Assembly (NCBI GenBank): GCA_002919265.1
Contig: PKEY01000051.1
Location: 36,947-100,946, forward strand
Length of the DNA stretch: 64,000 nt
Direction: 5' to 3'
DNA from: Hyphomicrobiaceae bacterium
GTDB taxonomy: Bacteria > Pseudomonadota > Alphaproteobacteria > Rhizobiales > Hyphomicrobiaceae
Under the pieces are notes generated by a model. The model was not told where the DNA came from and made no database searches. It saw nothing but the letters and a program-made list of their open reading frames with translations. Both the position numbers and the translations under genes were made by a program. Below, in pieces: positions 28,931 through 38,726 of the stretch (positions within the stretch are counted from its first letter, which is position 1; each line of letters opens with the position of its first letter).

Positions 28931-31606
28931 TTAAGCAACGGCGGCCGCCAGTTCCGGATCCATTTTGAGCCTCGCCCCGTCGAAGTTTAGGGCCATGTCG
29001 AACTCCTCAGCGGCAGCGGGATCGCTGACGGTTGCTATCAAGGTTCGCCCGGTCATCACTTCCCGCATACGCCCTAGAATCGCGCGTTCATCGTCAGATC
29101 CGAAAACGGACAGTGCGTTGTCGAGAACAAGGATATCTGGGCGTTTCACCAGAGAGCGGGCGATGTTGATCGCCACGCGTTGCGGCTCGTATAGAAGACG
29201 CCCGCCGTGTCCAACGTCAGTTTCGAGGCCGATCCGGTAAACGACGCGCTCCAGGTCATAATCAGCTATGACCTGCCGAACGACTTTCCAGACGCGCTTT
29301 TCGGCCCGTGAGCCTACGAACGCCATCCGGCCGAAAAGGATATTATCGCGGATGGGTGCGGCCATCATAAACTTGTCGAGACCGTAAAACTCGATCTTGC
29401 CAGCCAGCTCGCTCGGCATGTGGCGCATGAAACTGCATCGGGCGCGCAAAATTCGATTTTGGAAGGCCTCGTCCAGCAAATTCAAACGGTGGCGAGGTTC
29501 GATATAGCCAAATGCGAGCGCAATGAGCCGTGTCCGCGCGCTAGGAGATAAATGGGCTCGCCCACCAGGCTGTTGCACGACATCCAACAGTCGATGGTAA
29601 TGCTCCATTTCGTCGGCTTGAATGAGCGAATATCGCTCGAACAGCGGATGGCCGGGGGGTAGGCCGGCAAACATTTCGGCTGTTAGCTCGGCAATCCGAA
29701 GGCCTAGCTCGGTCAAAGGTTCCTCGAGACCTTCAGCTTCGAGAATTGAGCGCACATAGGGCTTGGCGGCGAGCTCAGTGCGGGTTGGTCCTTCGCCGAC
29801 GGGTACGCCGAACAGCAAATTCTCGGCTATGGTAGCGTGCAGATTGTAGCGGGCGGGATCGAATGCCTCGACTAGATCGCTTAGATTTTGTTCTCGGAGG
29901 ACCTCCTGCACAGCCCATCGCGCCGCGATGAAGCGATCCAGAAGCTCCGGTTGGGTTCCGGGTTCAAGCTTACCGTTGAGGCCAAACCAATAGATTTCTT
30001 CATCCAGTCCCACAACCGAAAGGGCACGAAGAATCGCGGCGTCCAGTTGCTCAGGAGTTTCGACCCCGGCAGCTTCGTAGTCGAGCCAACTGTCGTCGAG
30101 GCGAATTTCCGTGGTGCCGTTGACAAGCGACTCATCCAATAGCCGGTGAATGGGAAGATTGACGTTTTCCAGATTTGGCAAAGGCGCTCTTCGGCGCAAG
30201 GAATAGGTGACATTATCTCGGATCGATCCGCCAAAAAGGAGCGGATCTGGCCCTGCGTAAGCAATCAAGCGGCCGGCAGTTTCATCGGAAATGTCCCGAA
30301 GTTCACGTTTTCCGAGCCGGACCGATCCCTGGTATTCGGTAATTTGACGGCCGAGAACCTTGACCAACGTCTCGCGACCGCTGCTGCCCGACCCAACCAG
30401 GGCGATGTGTGATGGCCGGTCAATGGTGATCGAAAGCCCGTCGAGCAGCGGCGATCCACGCCGGTCAACCACGCGGAGGCTTTCGATACGAAGAGGCCCC
30501 TCGAGATTTTCCGGCTTTTCTTCCTCGGCCTCTGGCAACAGCTTGTCGACGGTGAATTGCGAGATCACTTGCTGGTATTTCACCGCGACATCGATGCGCT
30601 GCTGGTCCCAGTCGATCAACTCCTTGATGGGCGGCGGCAGATCTCTGTAAGCGGCAATGACCGCGACGAGCTGGCCAAGGTTGAGACTGCCCTTGAGCGC
30701 GAAATAGCCGCCAACAGCGTAGAAGAAGAACGGTGTGATCTGCGCCAGCAAATTGTTTAGGTATTTGACAGCGAATTTCCGCTTGAAAAGCGCAACCCGA
30801 ATATCAAACAGCTGCGCAAGGCGTTTGCTGATTTCGGCCTTATCGAAGGCAGCGGTTCCATGGATGTGGACCGCAGGAGCCACCTGAACGACTTCTCCGA
30901 TGCGGCCAGCAAGGCGGCGAGCTGCAATCTGTCGTTCACGGCCAAGCCGAATTTGCTCCCGCCTGAGCCGAGGAATGACGACAGCTTGGACCATCACGAC
31001 GGCCAGCGCAATGAAGCCAAGCCAGAAGTTTTGCAGCATGATGAAGAAAAGGGCGGTGAGCGCTTGTGTGCCCAGGAAAACGGGCTGCACGAAAGCATCG
31101 CCGACAAAGCCACCGATTGGCTCCACTTCGTCTTTGATCATGCTGGCCGCTTCCGAAGGCTTTACCGACCTGATGTCCTCCGGACGGAAGCGCAATAGCG
31201 TAGCGAACAGCTCGTAGCGCATTCGTCGCAAAATGCGCTCGCCCATAATGCCCTTGCGGATGTTGATGACGTATTTGAAGGCGCCGTTGATCAGGACCAG
31301 TGCAAGGAAGAGAAAGCTCAGGGCCATAAGGTAGGAGAGCCGGTCGAGCTCGATACCTTCGCTCAAGACAACCTTGCTGCCGCCGAGAAATTCCGGCAGC
31401 GTAATAGCCCAAGCAAAAACATTTGCAGTCGTGCGTCCGTCTGGAAAAGCATGCCCCTGAAGTGCATCGCTGACGATGATCCGCGGCACGTCGAGCGAGG
31501 CGAAATAGAATGGCAACGACGCGAGGATCAGCAGTAGTATCCCGATCTGCTCGCGGCGGCTATGGCGCCAGACGAACCTGAATAGGTTTGGGTCCAATGC
31601 GCGCAT
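28931..31606 (-). CDS. ABC exporter-like protein (TM domain plus degenerate, expanded nucleotide-binding domain)
   Basis: 891 aa; N-terminal TM helices; GSGSSGRETLVKVL in the Walker A position; DILVLDNALS in the Walker B position. Confidence 0.75.
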   Translation of the reverse strand: MRALDPNLFRFVWRHSRREQIGILLLILASLPFYFASLDVPRIIVSDALQGHAFPDGRTTANVFAWAITLPEFLGGSKVVLSEGIELDRLSYLMALSFLFLALVLINGAFKYVINIRKGIMGERILRRMRYELFATLLRFRPEDIRSVKPSEAASMIKDEVEPIGGFVGDAFVQPVFLGTQALTALFFIMLQNFWLGFIALAVVMVQAVVIPRLRREQIRLGRERQIAARRLAGRIGEVVQVAPAVHIHGTAAFDKAEISKRLAQLFDIRVALFKRKFAVKYLNNLLAQITPFFFYAVGGYFALKGSLNLGQLVAVIAAYRDLPPPIKELIDWDQQRIDVAVKYQQVISQFTVDKLLPEAEEEKPENLEGPLRIESLRVVDRRGSPLLDGLSITIDRPSHIALVGSGSSGRETLVKVLGRQITEYQGSVRLGKRELRDISDETAGRLIAYAGPDPLLFGGSIRDNVTYSLRRRAPLPNLENVNLPIHRLLDESLVNGTTEIRLDDSWLDYEAAGVETPEQLDAAILRALSVVGLDEEIYWFGLNGKLEPGTQPELLDRFIAARWAVQEVLREQNLSDLVEAFDPARYNLHATIAENLLFGVPVGEGPTRTELAAKPYVRSILEAEGLEEPLTELGLRIAELTAEMFAGLPPGHPLFERYSLIQADEMEHYHRLLDVVQQPGGRAHLSPSARTRLIALAFGYIEPRHRLNLLDEAFQNRILRARCSFMRHMPSELAGKIEFYGLDKFMMAAPIRDNILFGRMAFVGSRAEKRVWKVVRQVIADYDLERVVYRIGLETDVGHGGRLLYEPQRVAINIARSLVKRPDILVLDNALSVFGSDDERAILGRMREVMTGRTLIATVSDPAAAEEFDMALNFDGARLKMDPELAAAVA

Positions 31607-31721
31607 CCTGTGGGTTGGGACTATCGAAGGTAGTAACGCTAAGCGAAGGCAACAAGAAGCGGCGCTTACGCGCGACCGATTGCACGCCCACTACAGGGTG
31701 GATGCGATGGGGGGAGGGAAC

Positions 31722-32840
31722 ATGAGAGTTGCATTTTATGCGCCGTTAACACCCTGCGATCACCCAACGCCATCCGGTGAACGATTGATGGCGCGGCTTT
31801 TGCTGAAAGCGTTGCAATCAGCGGGTTGCGATGTTCGAATTGTGAGCAATTTACGCACCTATTCCCGCGACCCGGATCTAGGCATTTACCAAGATTTGAA
31901 ATCTGCCGCGCTGAGCGAGGCGTCAAAACTGCTTGAAGCTTGGTCCCAAAAGGGGGATTGGCAGCCTGATTGCTGGTTTACCTATCACCCTTACTACAAG
32001 TCCCCCGATTGGATCGGTCCGGAAATCTGTACGAAACTTGGTATTCCGTATGTAACTGCCGAAGCGTCTTATGCTCCCAAACGCGATTTGGATGCCTGGG
32101 CAATCTGGCAGGCCGATGTGGTGTCGGCTCTTCGTGTTTCCTCGGCGAATTTCTGTTTTACCGTCCGCGACAGGCAAGGGCTTGAGCAATTGCGCGACTT
32201 GCCTGGTCGGTTGATTGATTTGCCCCCTTTTGTGGATCCACCGCCCATTCCGCCGAGGCTTGCGCGTTCTTCTCGAGCAGCGCCACGGCTTGCCGTCGCA
32301 GCGATGATGCGGCCAGGCGACAAGCTGACGAGCTACGTGGTTCTCGCTCAAGCCTTGCAAACGCTGCTCGAACTACCTTGGCGATTAGCCGTTATTGGCG
32401 ACGGTGAAGCCCGCGCGGATGTTTTGACGGCGTTTTCGGCTATCCCACCGGATCGTATCGATTGGCTCGGCCAACTGGAGCCCGAGGCTGTCCTCGACGT
32501 GCTGAGCGCGTGTGACATCTATGTGTGGCCGGGAATCGGCGAGGCTTATGGCATGGCTTATCTCGAAGCCCAGGCCATGGGGCTGCCGGTGGTGGCCCAG
32601 GATACGGCCGGCGTATCTGCCGTCGTGCAGTCTGGAGTTACCGGCCGGCTCACGCCGGCAGGCGATCTCGCAGCCTTTGCAGCGGCTGTGAAGCAGCTTC
32701 TTCTCGAACCCGGCATGCGCAATCAAATGGGGCATGCCGCAACACGGTTCGTTCGCGAGCAACGGAACGTGGCTATGGCAGCTGATGTGCTGCGCAATGC
32801 GCTTTTTGCCATCGTGCCCGTCGGGCGGGGTGATGGATGA
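31722..32840 (+). CDS. GT4-type glycosyltransferase
   Basis: MRVAFYAPLTPCDHPTPSGERLMARLLLKAL; CDIYVWPGIGEAYGMAYLEAQAMGLPVVAQDTAGVSAVV; GGAGGG ribosome site before ATG 31722. Confidence 0.88.
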   Translation: MRVAFYAPLTPCDHPTPSGERLMARLLLKALQSAGCDVRIVSNLRTYSRDPDLGIYQDLKSAALSEASKLLEAWSQKGDWQPDCWFTYHPYYKSPDWIGPEICTKLGIPYVTAEASYAPKRDLDAWAIWQADVVSALRVSSANFCFTVRDRQGLEQLRDLPGRLIDLPPFVDPPPIPPRLARSSRAAPRLAVAAMMRPGDKLTSYVVLAQALQTLLELPWRLAVIGDGEARADVLTAFSAIPPDRIDWLGQLEPEAVLDVLSACDIYVWPGIGEAYGMAYLEAQAMGLPVVAQDTAGVSAVVQSGVTGRLTPAGDLAAFAAAVKQLLLEPGMRNQMGHAATRFVREQRNVAMAADVLRNALFAIVPVGRGDG

Positions 32841-33613
32841 CGCGGAGCAGGGGTTACGCGTCGAAGTGGGAACCCCTTCGTCGCGAGCTCGCGGCTTGGG
32901 AGCAAAACCACGTGGCTGCTCGCTTGTGGCTCCGTGATGATGACGCGGTAAGCGTTACTCCGGCACTTGTGCGGTTGACCGAGCGTTGCGCTGAGCACGA
33001 CGTTCCTTACCTCATCGCAGTCATTCCGAGCCAAGCTGATACGGATTTGGCGAACTATCTTTCGCAACAGCCATTGGCCGAAATCGCAGCGCACGGATGG
33101 ACGCATAGAAACCACGGTGGTCTTGGGTGTAAGGCCGAATTTCCAGAGCAGCGGTCCAGGGTGGAAATCGTGCGTGATTTGCGCCGCGCACGAGATCGTA
33201 TGGAGGCTTTGTTCGGAAGCGGGGCCTTGCCGATCTATGTTCCCCCATGGAACCGCATGGCAGCGGAGGTCGCAAACCTGCTTCCCGTTGCCGGGTTCGA
33301 AACGCTGTCCGTTATCGGACGAAATAGAATCGCAGGACTTTACGGCGAACTCGGGCAAATCAACGTCCACCTCGACATTATTGATTGGCGTGGTTCGCGT
33401 GGGGGTCGTGATCACAAGGAGCTCGTCGACGAACTGGCGGCTCACCTAGCATGGGCGCGCGAGAACGATCAGTCACCCATAGGCATTCTCACGCATCATC
33501 TAGTCCACGACGAACGAGCTTGGACATTTCTGCAAGAGCTTTTTGCCGAAACGGCCCATCATCCGGTCGTGCGCTGGAGCCGCGTAACTGATTTACTCGC
33601 GTCGCAAGTTTGA
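32837..33613 (+). CDS. NodB-like polysaccharide deacetylase family protein
   Basis: ARLWLRDDDAVSVTPAL; AAHGWTHRNH; YVPPWNRM; 4-nt overlap with the glycosyltransferase. Confidence 0.72.
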   Translation: MTRSRGYASKWEPLRRELAAWEQNHVAARLWLRDDDAVSVTPALVRLTERCAEHDVPYLIAVIPSQADTDLANYLSQQPLAEIAAHGWTHRNHGGLGCKAEFPEQRSRVEIVRDLRRARDRMEALFGSGALPIYVPPWNRMAAEVANLLPVAGFETLSVIGRNRIAGLYGELGQINVHLDIIDWRGSRGGRDHKELVDELAAHLAWARENDQSPIGILTHHLVHDERAWTFLQELFAETAHHPVVRWSRVTDLLASQV

Positions 33614-33685
33614 GCAGAGGGCAACGCGTTGACCAAACAGCGCCGACCGCGCCAAACTTGCCACGAATGAACGAGGAGCTTGCGC

Positions 33686-34141
33686 ATGACACCCGAAGAA
33701 AAGCTGCAATCGCTGGGCCTTTCTCTCCCCGACGTGCCGACACCTGTCGCCAATTACGTTCCGTTCCGGCTGGTCGGCGACATGATCTATCTCTCGGGCC
33801 AAGGTCCGCGGAAGCCGGGCGGCTACCACACCGGCAAGGTTGGCCGCGATGTGACCATCGAGGAAGCCTATCAGCATGCGCGCATCACTGGTCTGGGCCT
33901 GCTGGCGGTGGCCAAGAAAGCGGCCGGCGATCTTTCGCGTGTCGAAGTGGTCAAGGTGTTTGGCATGGTGAACGCCGTGCCCGAGTTTGCCGATCATCCG
34001 AAGGTGATCAACGGCTGTTCTGATCTCTTTGTTGAAGTACTCGGCGAGCGTGGCCGCCACGCCCGCTCTGCGATCGGCATGGGATCGCTACCGAACAACA
34101 TGACGGTGGAGATCGAGGCGATCATGCGCATCGTGGGCTGA
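33686..34141 (+). CDS. RidA family (YjgF/YER057c/UK114-like) protein
   Basis: YVPFRLVGDMIYLSGQGPRKPGG; LSRVEVVKVFGMVNAVPEFADHPKVINGCSDLFVEVLGERGRHARSAIG. Confidence 0.9.
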   Translation: MTPEEKLQSLGLSLPDVPTPVANYVPFRLVGDMIYLSGQGPRKPGGYHTGKVGRDVTIEEAYQHARITGLGLLAVAKKAAGDLSRVEVVKVFGMVNAVPEFADHPKVINGCSDLFVEVLGERGRHARSAIGMGSLPNNMTVEIEAIMRIVG

Positions 34142-34228
34142 GGCAGCTTTGCCTCGGCTCTTCTAGTGCCTCACGAGAAATTCCCGCGTTTGGGGCGGCC
34201 TAGCCGCATTGTTCTGGAGCCTTTTTGA

Positions 34229-35314
34229 ATGAGCATCGAAACCTTGAAGGCGCGGATCGCCAAAGAGTTTGGTACGCCAGCCGTCGTTATCGACCTTGAT
34301 CGGGTCGAACGCAATATCGCGCGCGCCCAGGCGATGTGCGACGCGGCGGGGGTCGCGAACCGGCCGCACATCAAGACGCACAAGAGTCCGCTGCTGGCCC
34401 GCATGCAGTGCGATGCGGGCGCGCGGGGCATAACCTGCCAGAAGCTCGGGGAGGCCGAGGTGATGGCAGACGGTGGGTTGGACGATATCCTTATTAGCTA
34501 CAACCTTCTCGGCTCCCAGAAGATGGGCCGGCTGGGCGCACTGCTGCGCCGGGTCAACGTCACAGTTGCAGCTGATAACCCGACCGTCGTCGAGGGACTG
34601 ACGGAAGCCGCGCGCATCGCCGAGCGGCCGCTGCCGGTTGTCGTTGAGTGTGATACCGGACGAAAGCGGGCCGGCGTGGAGACGCCAGGTGAAGCGGTCG
34701 AGCTGGCCAAACTTATTGCGCGGCTGCCGGGGCTCGAGTTCGCCGGCTTCATGTTCTACCCGACCGAACAGTCGTGGCCGGAGACACAGCGGTTTTTCGA
34801 CACGGCTTGCGAGGGGATCAAGGAGGCGGGGCTCGAGCCGAAGATCGTTTCGACCGGCGGTACGCCCAACCTCGCCAACCTGGGCAAGCTCCAGGGCGCC
34901 ACGGAGCATCGACCGGGCACCTACATTTTCAATGACCGCATGATGCTCGAATACGGAGCGGCGACGCTCGATGACTGCGCGCTAATGGTCTATGCAACCG
35001 TAGTCAGCCGAGCCGCGCCGGAGCGAGGCATTCTCGACTCAGGATCAAAAACACTGACCGCCGATACCGGAGGAGGCCTCGACGGGTTCGGTCTCATCCT
35101 GGAGCATCCGCAGGCCCGTATTCACGCGTTCTCCGAGGAGCACGGGTTCCTGGATCTCTCGGCCTGCAATGAGCGTCCGAAGGTTGGCGACATCGTCCGC
35201 ATCATCCCCAACCACGTCTGCGTGGTCGTCAACATGGTTGATCAGATGATCGCCGTGCGCGGGGACGAGATTGTCGACGTCATTCCCGTGGCCGCGCGCG
35301 GAAAGCTCACGTAG
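34229..35314 (+). CDS. Second DSD1/D-threonine aldolase family PLP enzyme
   Basis: RPHIKTHKSPLLARMQCDAGARGITCQKLGEAEVM; VVECDTGRKRAGVE; IIPNHVCVVVNMVDQ. Confidence 0.87.
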   Translation: MSIETLKARIAKEFGTPAVVIDLDRVERNIARAQAMCDAAGVANRPHIKTHKSPLLARMQCDAGARGITCQKLGEAEVMADGGLDDILISYNLLGSQKMGRLGALLRRVNVTVAADNPTVVEGLTEAARIAERPLPVVVECDTGRKRAGVETPGEAVELAKLIARLPGLEFAGFMFYPTEQSWPETQRFFDTACEGIKEAGLEPKIVSTGGTPNLANLGKLQGATEHRPGTYIFNDRMMLEYGAATLDDCALMVYATVVSRAAPERGILDSGSKTLTADTGGGLDGFGLILEHPQARIHAFSEEHGFLDLSACNERPKVGDIVRIIPNHVCVVVNMVDQMIAVRGDEIVDVIPVAARGKLT

Positions 35315-35377
35315 TCTAAGACGACTTTGATGGAGGGCTCCGCGCGGGCTGCGAGAGCCTTCCTTCTGTTCTCGGCG

Positions 35378-36304
35378 TTACGGCCGTGTATCGAGCACGA
35401 ACAGCTCGTCCGGCGGTATCGTCAGGTCGTAGGCCATACGGAAGCAAACGGCGAGAACAAGCAGCGCCAGCAGAATCCGAAGCTGCTCCGCATTGAGCAG
35501 CTGCCCGATCCGCACGCCGTATTGAGCGCCGACAACGCCCCCGACCATCAGCGGAATGGCCAGTAGCAAATCTACGCTGAAATTCTGCGTGGAATGGAGC
35601 AACGTCGAATAGGCTGCAACGAAGATGACTTGGAATACCGACGTTCCGATGGCCACCCGCGTCGGCACGCGCATCAGGTAAATCAAGGCAGGAATGATCA
35701 CGAAGCCGCCGCCCACGCCGATAATTGCAGTGAGCCAACCGACGAAGATGCCTATAGCCACTGGCGGGATGGCGCTCACGTAAAGCTTCGACGTGCGAAA
35801 TCGCATCTTGAAGGGAAGTCCCTGGATCCAGGTGTGTTGGCCGCCCCGACGGGCCGAAACGTGTGGCTGGATCTGGTGCTTGCGCAGAGCTCGAAAGCTT
35901 TCGAGAAACATCAGCGTTCCGATCACCCCCAGCACCAGCACGTAGCTCAGCGAAATGAAGACATCGAGCTGGCCTAGCGCTTTGAGCAGGCGCTGCAGGG
36001 CAACGCCCGTCGTTGCGCCGATGATGCCGCCGCCGAGCAGCAACAGGCCCATCTGAAAATCGATGTTGTTGCTGCGCCAATGGTTGATGGCGCTGGAGAC
36101 GGAGACGGCGACCACCTGGCTCACGCCGGTTCCCACAGCCACGAGAGGCGGTACGCCCAAAAGGATCAGGAAAGGCGTAATGATGAAACCGCCGCCAATT
36201 CCGAACATCCCCGAAAGCACGCCGACCGACAGCCCCATTCCCAGCAGCATGAGGGCGTCGAGCGCCATTCCAGCGACGGGAAGGTAGATCGGTAGCAACA
36301 TCAA
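35378..36304 (-). CDS. TauE/SafE family sulfite/anion exporter
   Basis: Multi-TM; VGVLSGMFGIGGGFIITPFLILLGVPPLVAVGTG; second copy FVGWLTAIIGVGGGFVIIPALIYLMRVPTRVAIGTS. Confidence 0.92.
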   Translation of the reverse strand: MMLLPIYLPVAGMALDALMLLGMGLSVGVLSGMFGIGGGFIITPFLILLGVPPLVAVGTGVSQVVAVSVSSAINHWRSNNIDFQMGLLLLGGGIIGATTGVALQRLLKALGQLDVFISLSYVLVLGVIGTLMFLESFRALRKHQIQPHVSARRGGQHTWIQGLPFKMRFRTSKLYVSAIPPVAIGIFVGWLTAIIGVGGGFVIIPALIYLMRVPTRVAIGTSVFQVIFVAAYSTLLHSTQNFSVDLLLAIPLMVGGVVGAQYGVRIGQLLNAEQLRILLALLVLAVCFRMAYDLTIPPDELFVLDTRP

Positions 36305-36443
36305 CAGGCCGTCAACAGCGTTGATAAGCTAAGGCTATTCCAACGGGGTAAAGGAGAGCCCCATGCTCGGCACCTCCTAAGTGCTTGCAACTGGACTTTT
36401 TCAGGGCGACTGTCCAGAGCGAACCTTGCTTGGGAGAAAAACT

Positions 36444-37136
36444 ATGCTCGAAGATCCTCCATTGCTCGTAATCCGCAAATCATTTCATCGGCCGCCCGCC
36501 GCCAAGCTCGCGCAGCTCCGGGGCGCTCAGACCAGCCATGTCGCCGATGCTATGGATGGGCGCGGGGCTCTCGATCCAACGATCAAGCCTGTTGATCCAC
36601 AGCAGTCACAGTTCATCGGCACAGCGCTGACCTGCGAAACGGGGCCGTCCGATAACCTCGCCATTCTGGCGGCGGTTGCACTGGCTCAGGAGGGCGACGT
36701 CATAGTGGCCGCGTCCGATGGATTCACCTCGACCGCGGTTGTCGGCGACATCGTCTCCCAGATGGCAAAGAATGCCGGCGTGCAGGCGATCGTGATCGAT
36801 GGCATGGCGCGGGACTCCAAGGGCATCGTTGAGGTTGGATTGCCTGTTTTCTCGCGGGGCATCACGCCAAACTCGTGCGTCAAGACCGGACCCGGACGGG
36901 TCGGCTTCCCGATCGTTGCCGGAGGTGTCGCCATCGAACCCGGTGACGTTGTGATCGGCGATCAAGATGGTGTTGTCATCGTTCCGCAGCGGATGCTGGA
37001 CGGCGTCATCGCGCGGGTCCAGGCGATCCGAGAGGCTGAGGCCAAGGTAATCGCCAACATCACAGAAAACCGCCTGAGCGCTATGCCACGCATCGCAGAG
37101 CTGCTGAAGTCCGATCGTGTGAAGTACGTCGACTGA
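36444..37136 (+). CDS. RraA-like / HMG aldolase family protein
   Basis: TSHVADAMDGRGALDPTIKPV; VAASDGFTSTAVVGDIVSQMAKNAGVQAIVIDGMARDSKGI; start moved to ATG 36444. Confidence 0.85.
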   Translation: MLEDPPLLVIRKSFHRPPAAKLAQLRGAQTSHVADAMDGRGALDPTIKPVDPQQSQFIGTALTCETGPSDNLAILAAVALAQEGDVIVAASDGFTSTAVVGDIVSQMAKNAGVQAIVIDGMARDSKGIVEVGLPVFSRGITPNSCVKTGPGRVGFPIVAGGVAIEPGDVVIGDQDGVVIVPQRMLDGVIARVQAIREAEAKVIANITENRLSAMPRIAELLKSDRVKYVD

Positions 37137-37179
37137 CGGGCAATACTGCATTCAAAGATAGCTCAAGGAGGAGCGCCCA

Positions 37180-38472
37180 ATGGCCGGCAAAAATGAAAGC
37201 GGTTCGGAAGAACTCGTCGCGCGCAGCAAGCGTGTGCTGCCGGGTGGCACGTTCGGCAACCTGCCTGCGGAGATCATTATTCGCGAGGGGCGAGGTTGCC
37301 GGGTGTGGGACGAGAACGGAAACGAATACATCGACTTCGTCCTGGGCTCGGGCCCCATGGTGCTTGGTCATGCCCATCCGGAGGTCGTGGCAGCAGTACA
37401 GGAACAGGTCGCTCGCGGCTCGACATTCTTCGCCAACAACAGAGCGGGCATTGAGCTGGCCGAGGCCATCGTTGAGGCGGTGCCTTGCGCCGAAAAGGTA
37501 CGGTTCGTTTCGACGGGTACCGAGGCGACGCACTACGCAATGCGTCTCGCCCGTGCCTATCGCAAGCGCGACAAGCTCATGAAATTCGAGGGCGGCTTCC
37601 ATGGCATGGGCGATTGGGCCCTCATGAGCATGGCGCCCAGGCAACCCGGCAATTTTCCGCAAGCCATTCCCGACTCTCCTGGAATTCCACGCTCACTTAC
37701 GCAGGAGATGTTGATCGCGCCTTTCAACGATGCCGAAACGGCCGTTGCGCTGATCGAGGAGCATGCGGACGAATTGGCGGGAGTCATTCTCGAGCCGTTC
37801 CAACGCCTGATCCCGCCAAAGCCGGGATTTCTGCAGGCTCTTCGCGAGGCGACCTCAGCCCACGGCATTCCGCTGATTTTCGATGAGATCGTAACGGGGT
37901 TCCGCTTCGCATACGGCGGGGCGCAGGAGTATTACGGGGTTGTGCCCGATCTGGCGGCCCTCGGAAAAATCCTGGGTGGTGGCTACCCGCTGGCAGCCGT
38001 TGCAGGGCGCGAGGAAATCATGCGCCTGCTCGATAAATCCGCGGTCGGTGAAGAAAACTTCGTCCAGCAGACCGGAACCCTCAGCGGAAATCCCGTGGCC
38101 GCTACAGCCGGGCTTGCCACGCTTGCGGTGCTCCGCCAACCGGGGACTTACGAGAAACTTTTCGCCACCGGCCGCCAGCTCATGGACGGCCTTCAAAACG
38201 CGTTCCGCAACGCAGGCATCACGGCGACGGTGCTTGGTGAGCCACCACTGTTCGAGGTCTTTTTCGCAGATGGTGACTTATCGAACTATCGCGCAACGTT
38301 GCGCTCTGACATGAACAAGCTGCGGCGGTTCAACCGCCTGCTTCTGGAGCGCGGCGTGCTCAAGCCCGAAACGAAAATCTATGTTTCCCTCGCGCATGAT
38401 GATGAGGCCGTGGCCAAAGCCATAGCGGCGTTTGAGGATGCCGCGCGGCAGCTCGCACGGGAAACGAGGTGA
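37180..38472 (+). CDS. Class III aminotransferase / glutamate-1-semialdehyde aminomutase-like
   Basis: SKRVLPGGTFGNLP; EYIDFVLGSGPMVLGHAHPEVV; IFDEIVTGFRFAYGGAQEYYGVVPDLAALGKILGGGYPLAAVAG. Confidence 0.9.
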   Translation: MAGKNESGSEELVARSKRVLPGGTFGNLPAEIIIREGRGCRVWDENGNEYIDFVLGSGPMVLGHAHPEVVAAVQEQVARGSTFFANNRAGIELAEAIVEAVPCAEKVRFVSTGTEATHYAMRLARAYRKRDKLMKFEGGFHGMGDWALMSMAPRQPGNFPQAIPDSPGIPRSLTQEMLIAPFNDAETAVALIEEHADELAGVILEPFQRLIPPKPGFLQALREATSAHGIPLIFDEIVTGFRFAYGGAQEYYGVVPDLAALGKILGGGYPLAAVAGREEIMRLLDKSAVGEENFVQQTGTLSGNPVAATAGLATLAVLRQPGTYEKLFATGRQLMDGLQNAFRNAGITATVLGEPPLFEVFFADGDLSNYRATLRSDMNKLRRFNRLLLERGVLKPETKIYVSLAHDDEAVAKAIAAFEDAARQLARETR

Positions 38473-38726
38473 CGCAACGGGGAATTTTTGCCCATCCCGC
38501 ATCAAAGTTGAGCGACGCAGGACGTTGACGCGCCACCTGCCCGTGATACTGTCTGACATGGTTGTCAAATTCTCTACCGGCGTGGCTGGTGGAGTGCGCA
38601 GATCTTGCGCGAAAAGGAGGTGCCGCAACGTCCGCTTCAACGGCGTTATTCATGCAAGGCTTCATAGCGCAATCCCAATAAAAAATTCGCTGTTATTCTC
38701 GTTTAGTCTGCGATCAGAGGTGTGAC

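Noticed and set aside
34140-34155. GAGGCA-GCTT-TGCCTC hairpin after the RidA gene as terminator
   Set aside because: Short stem with no T run
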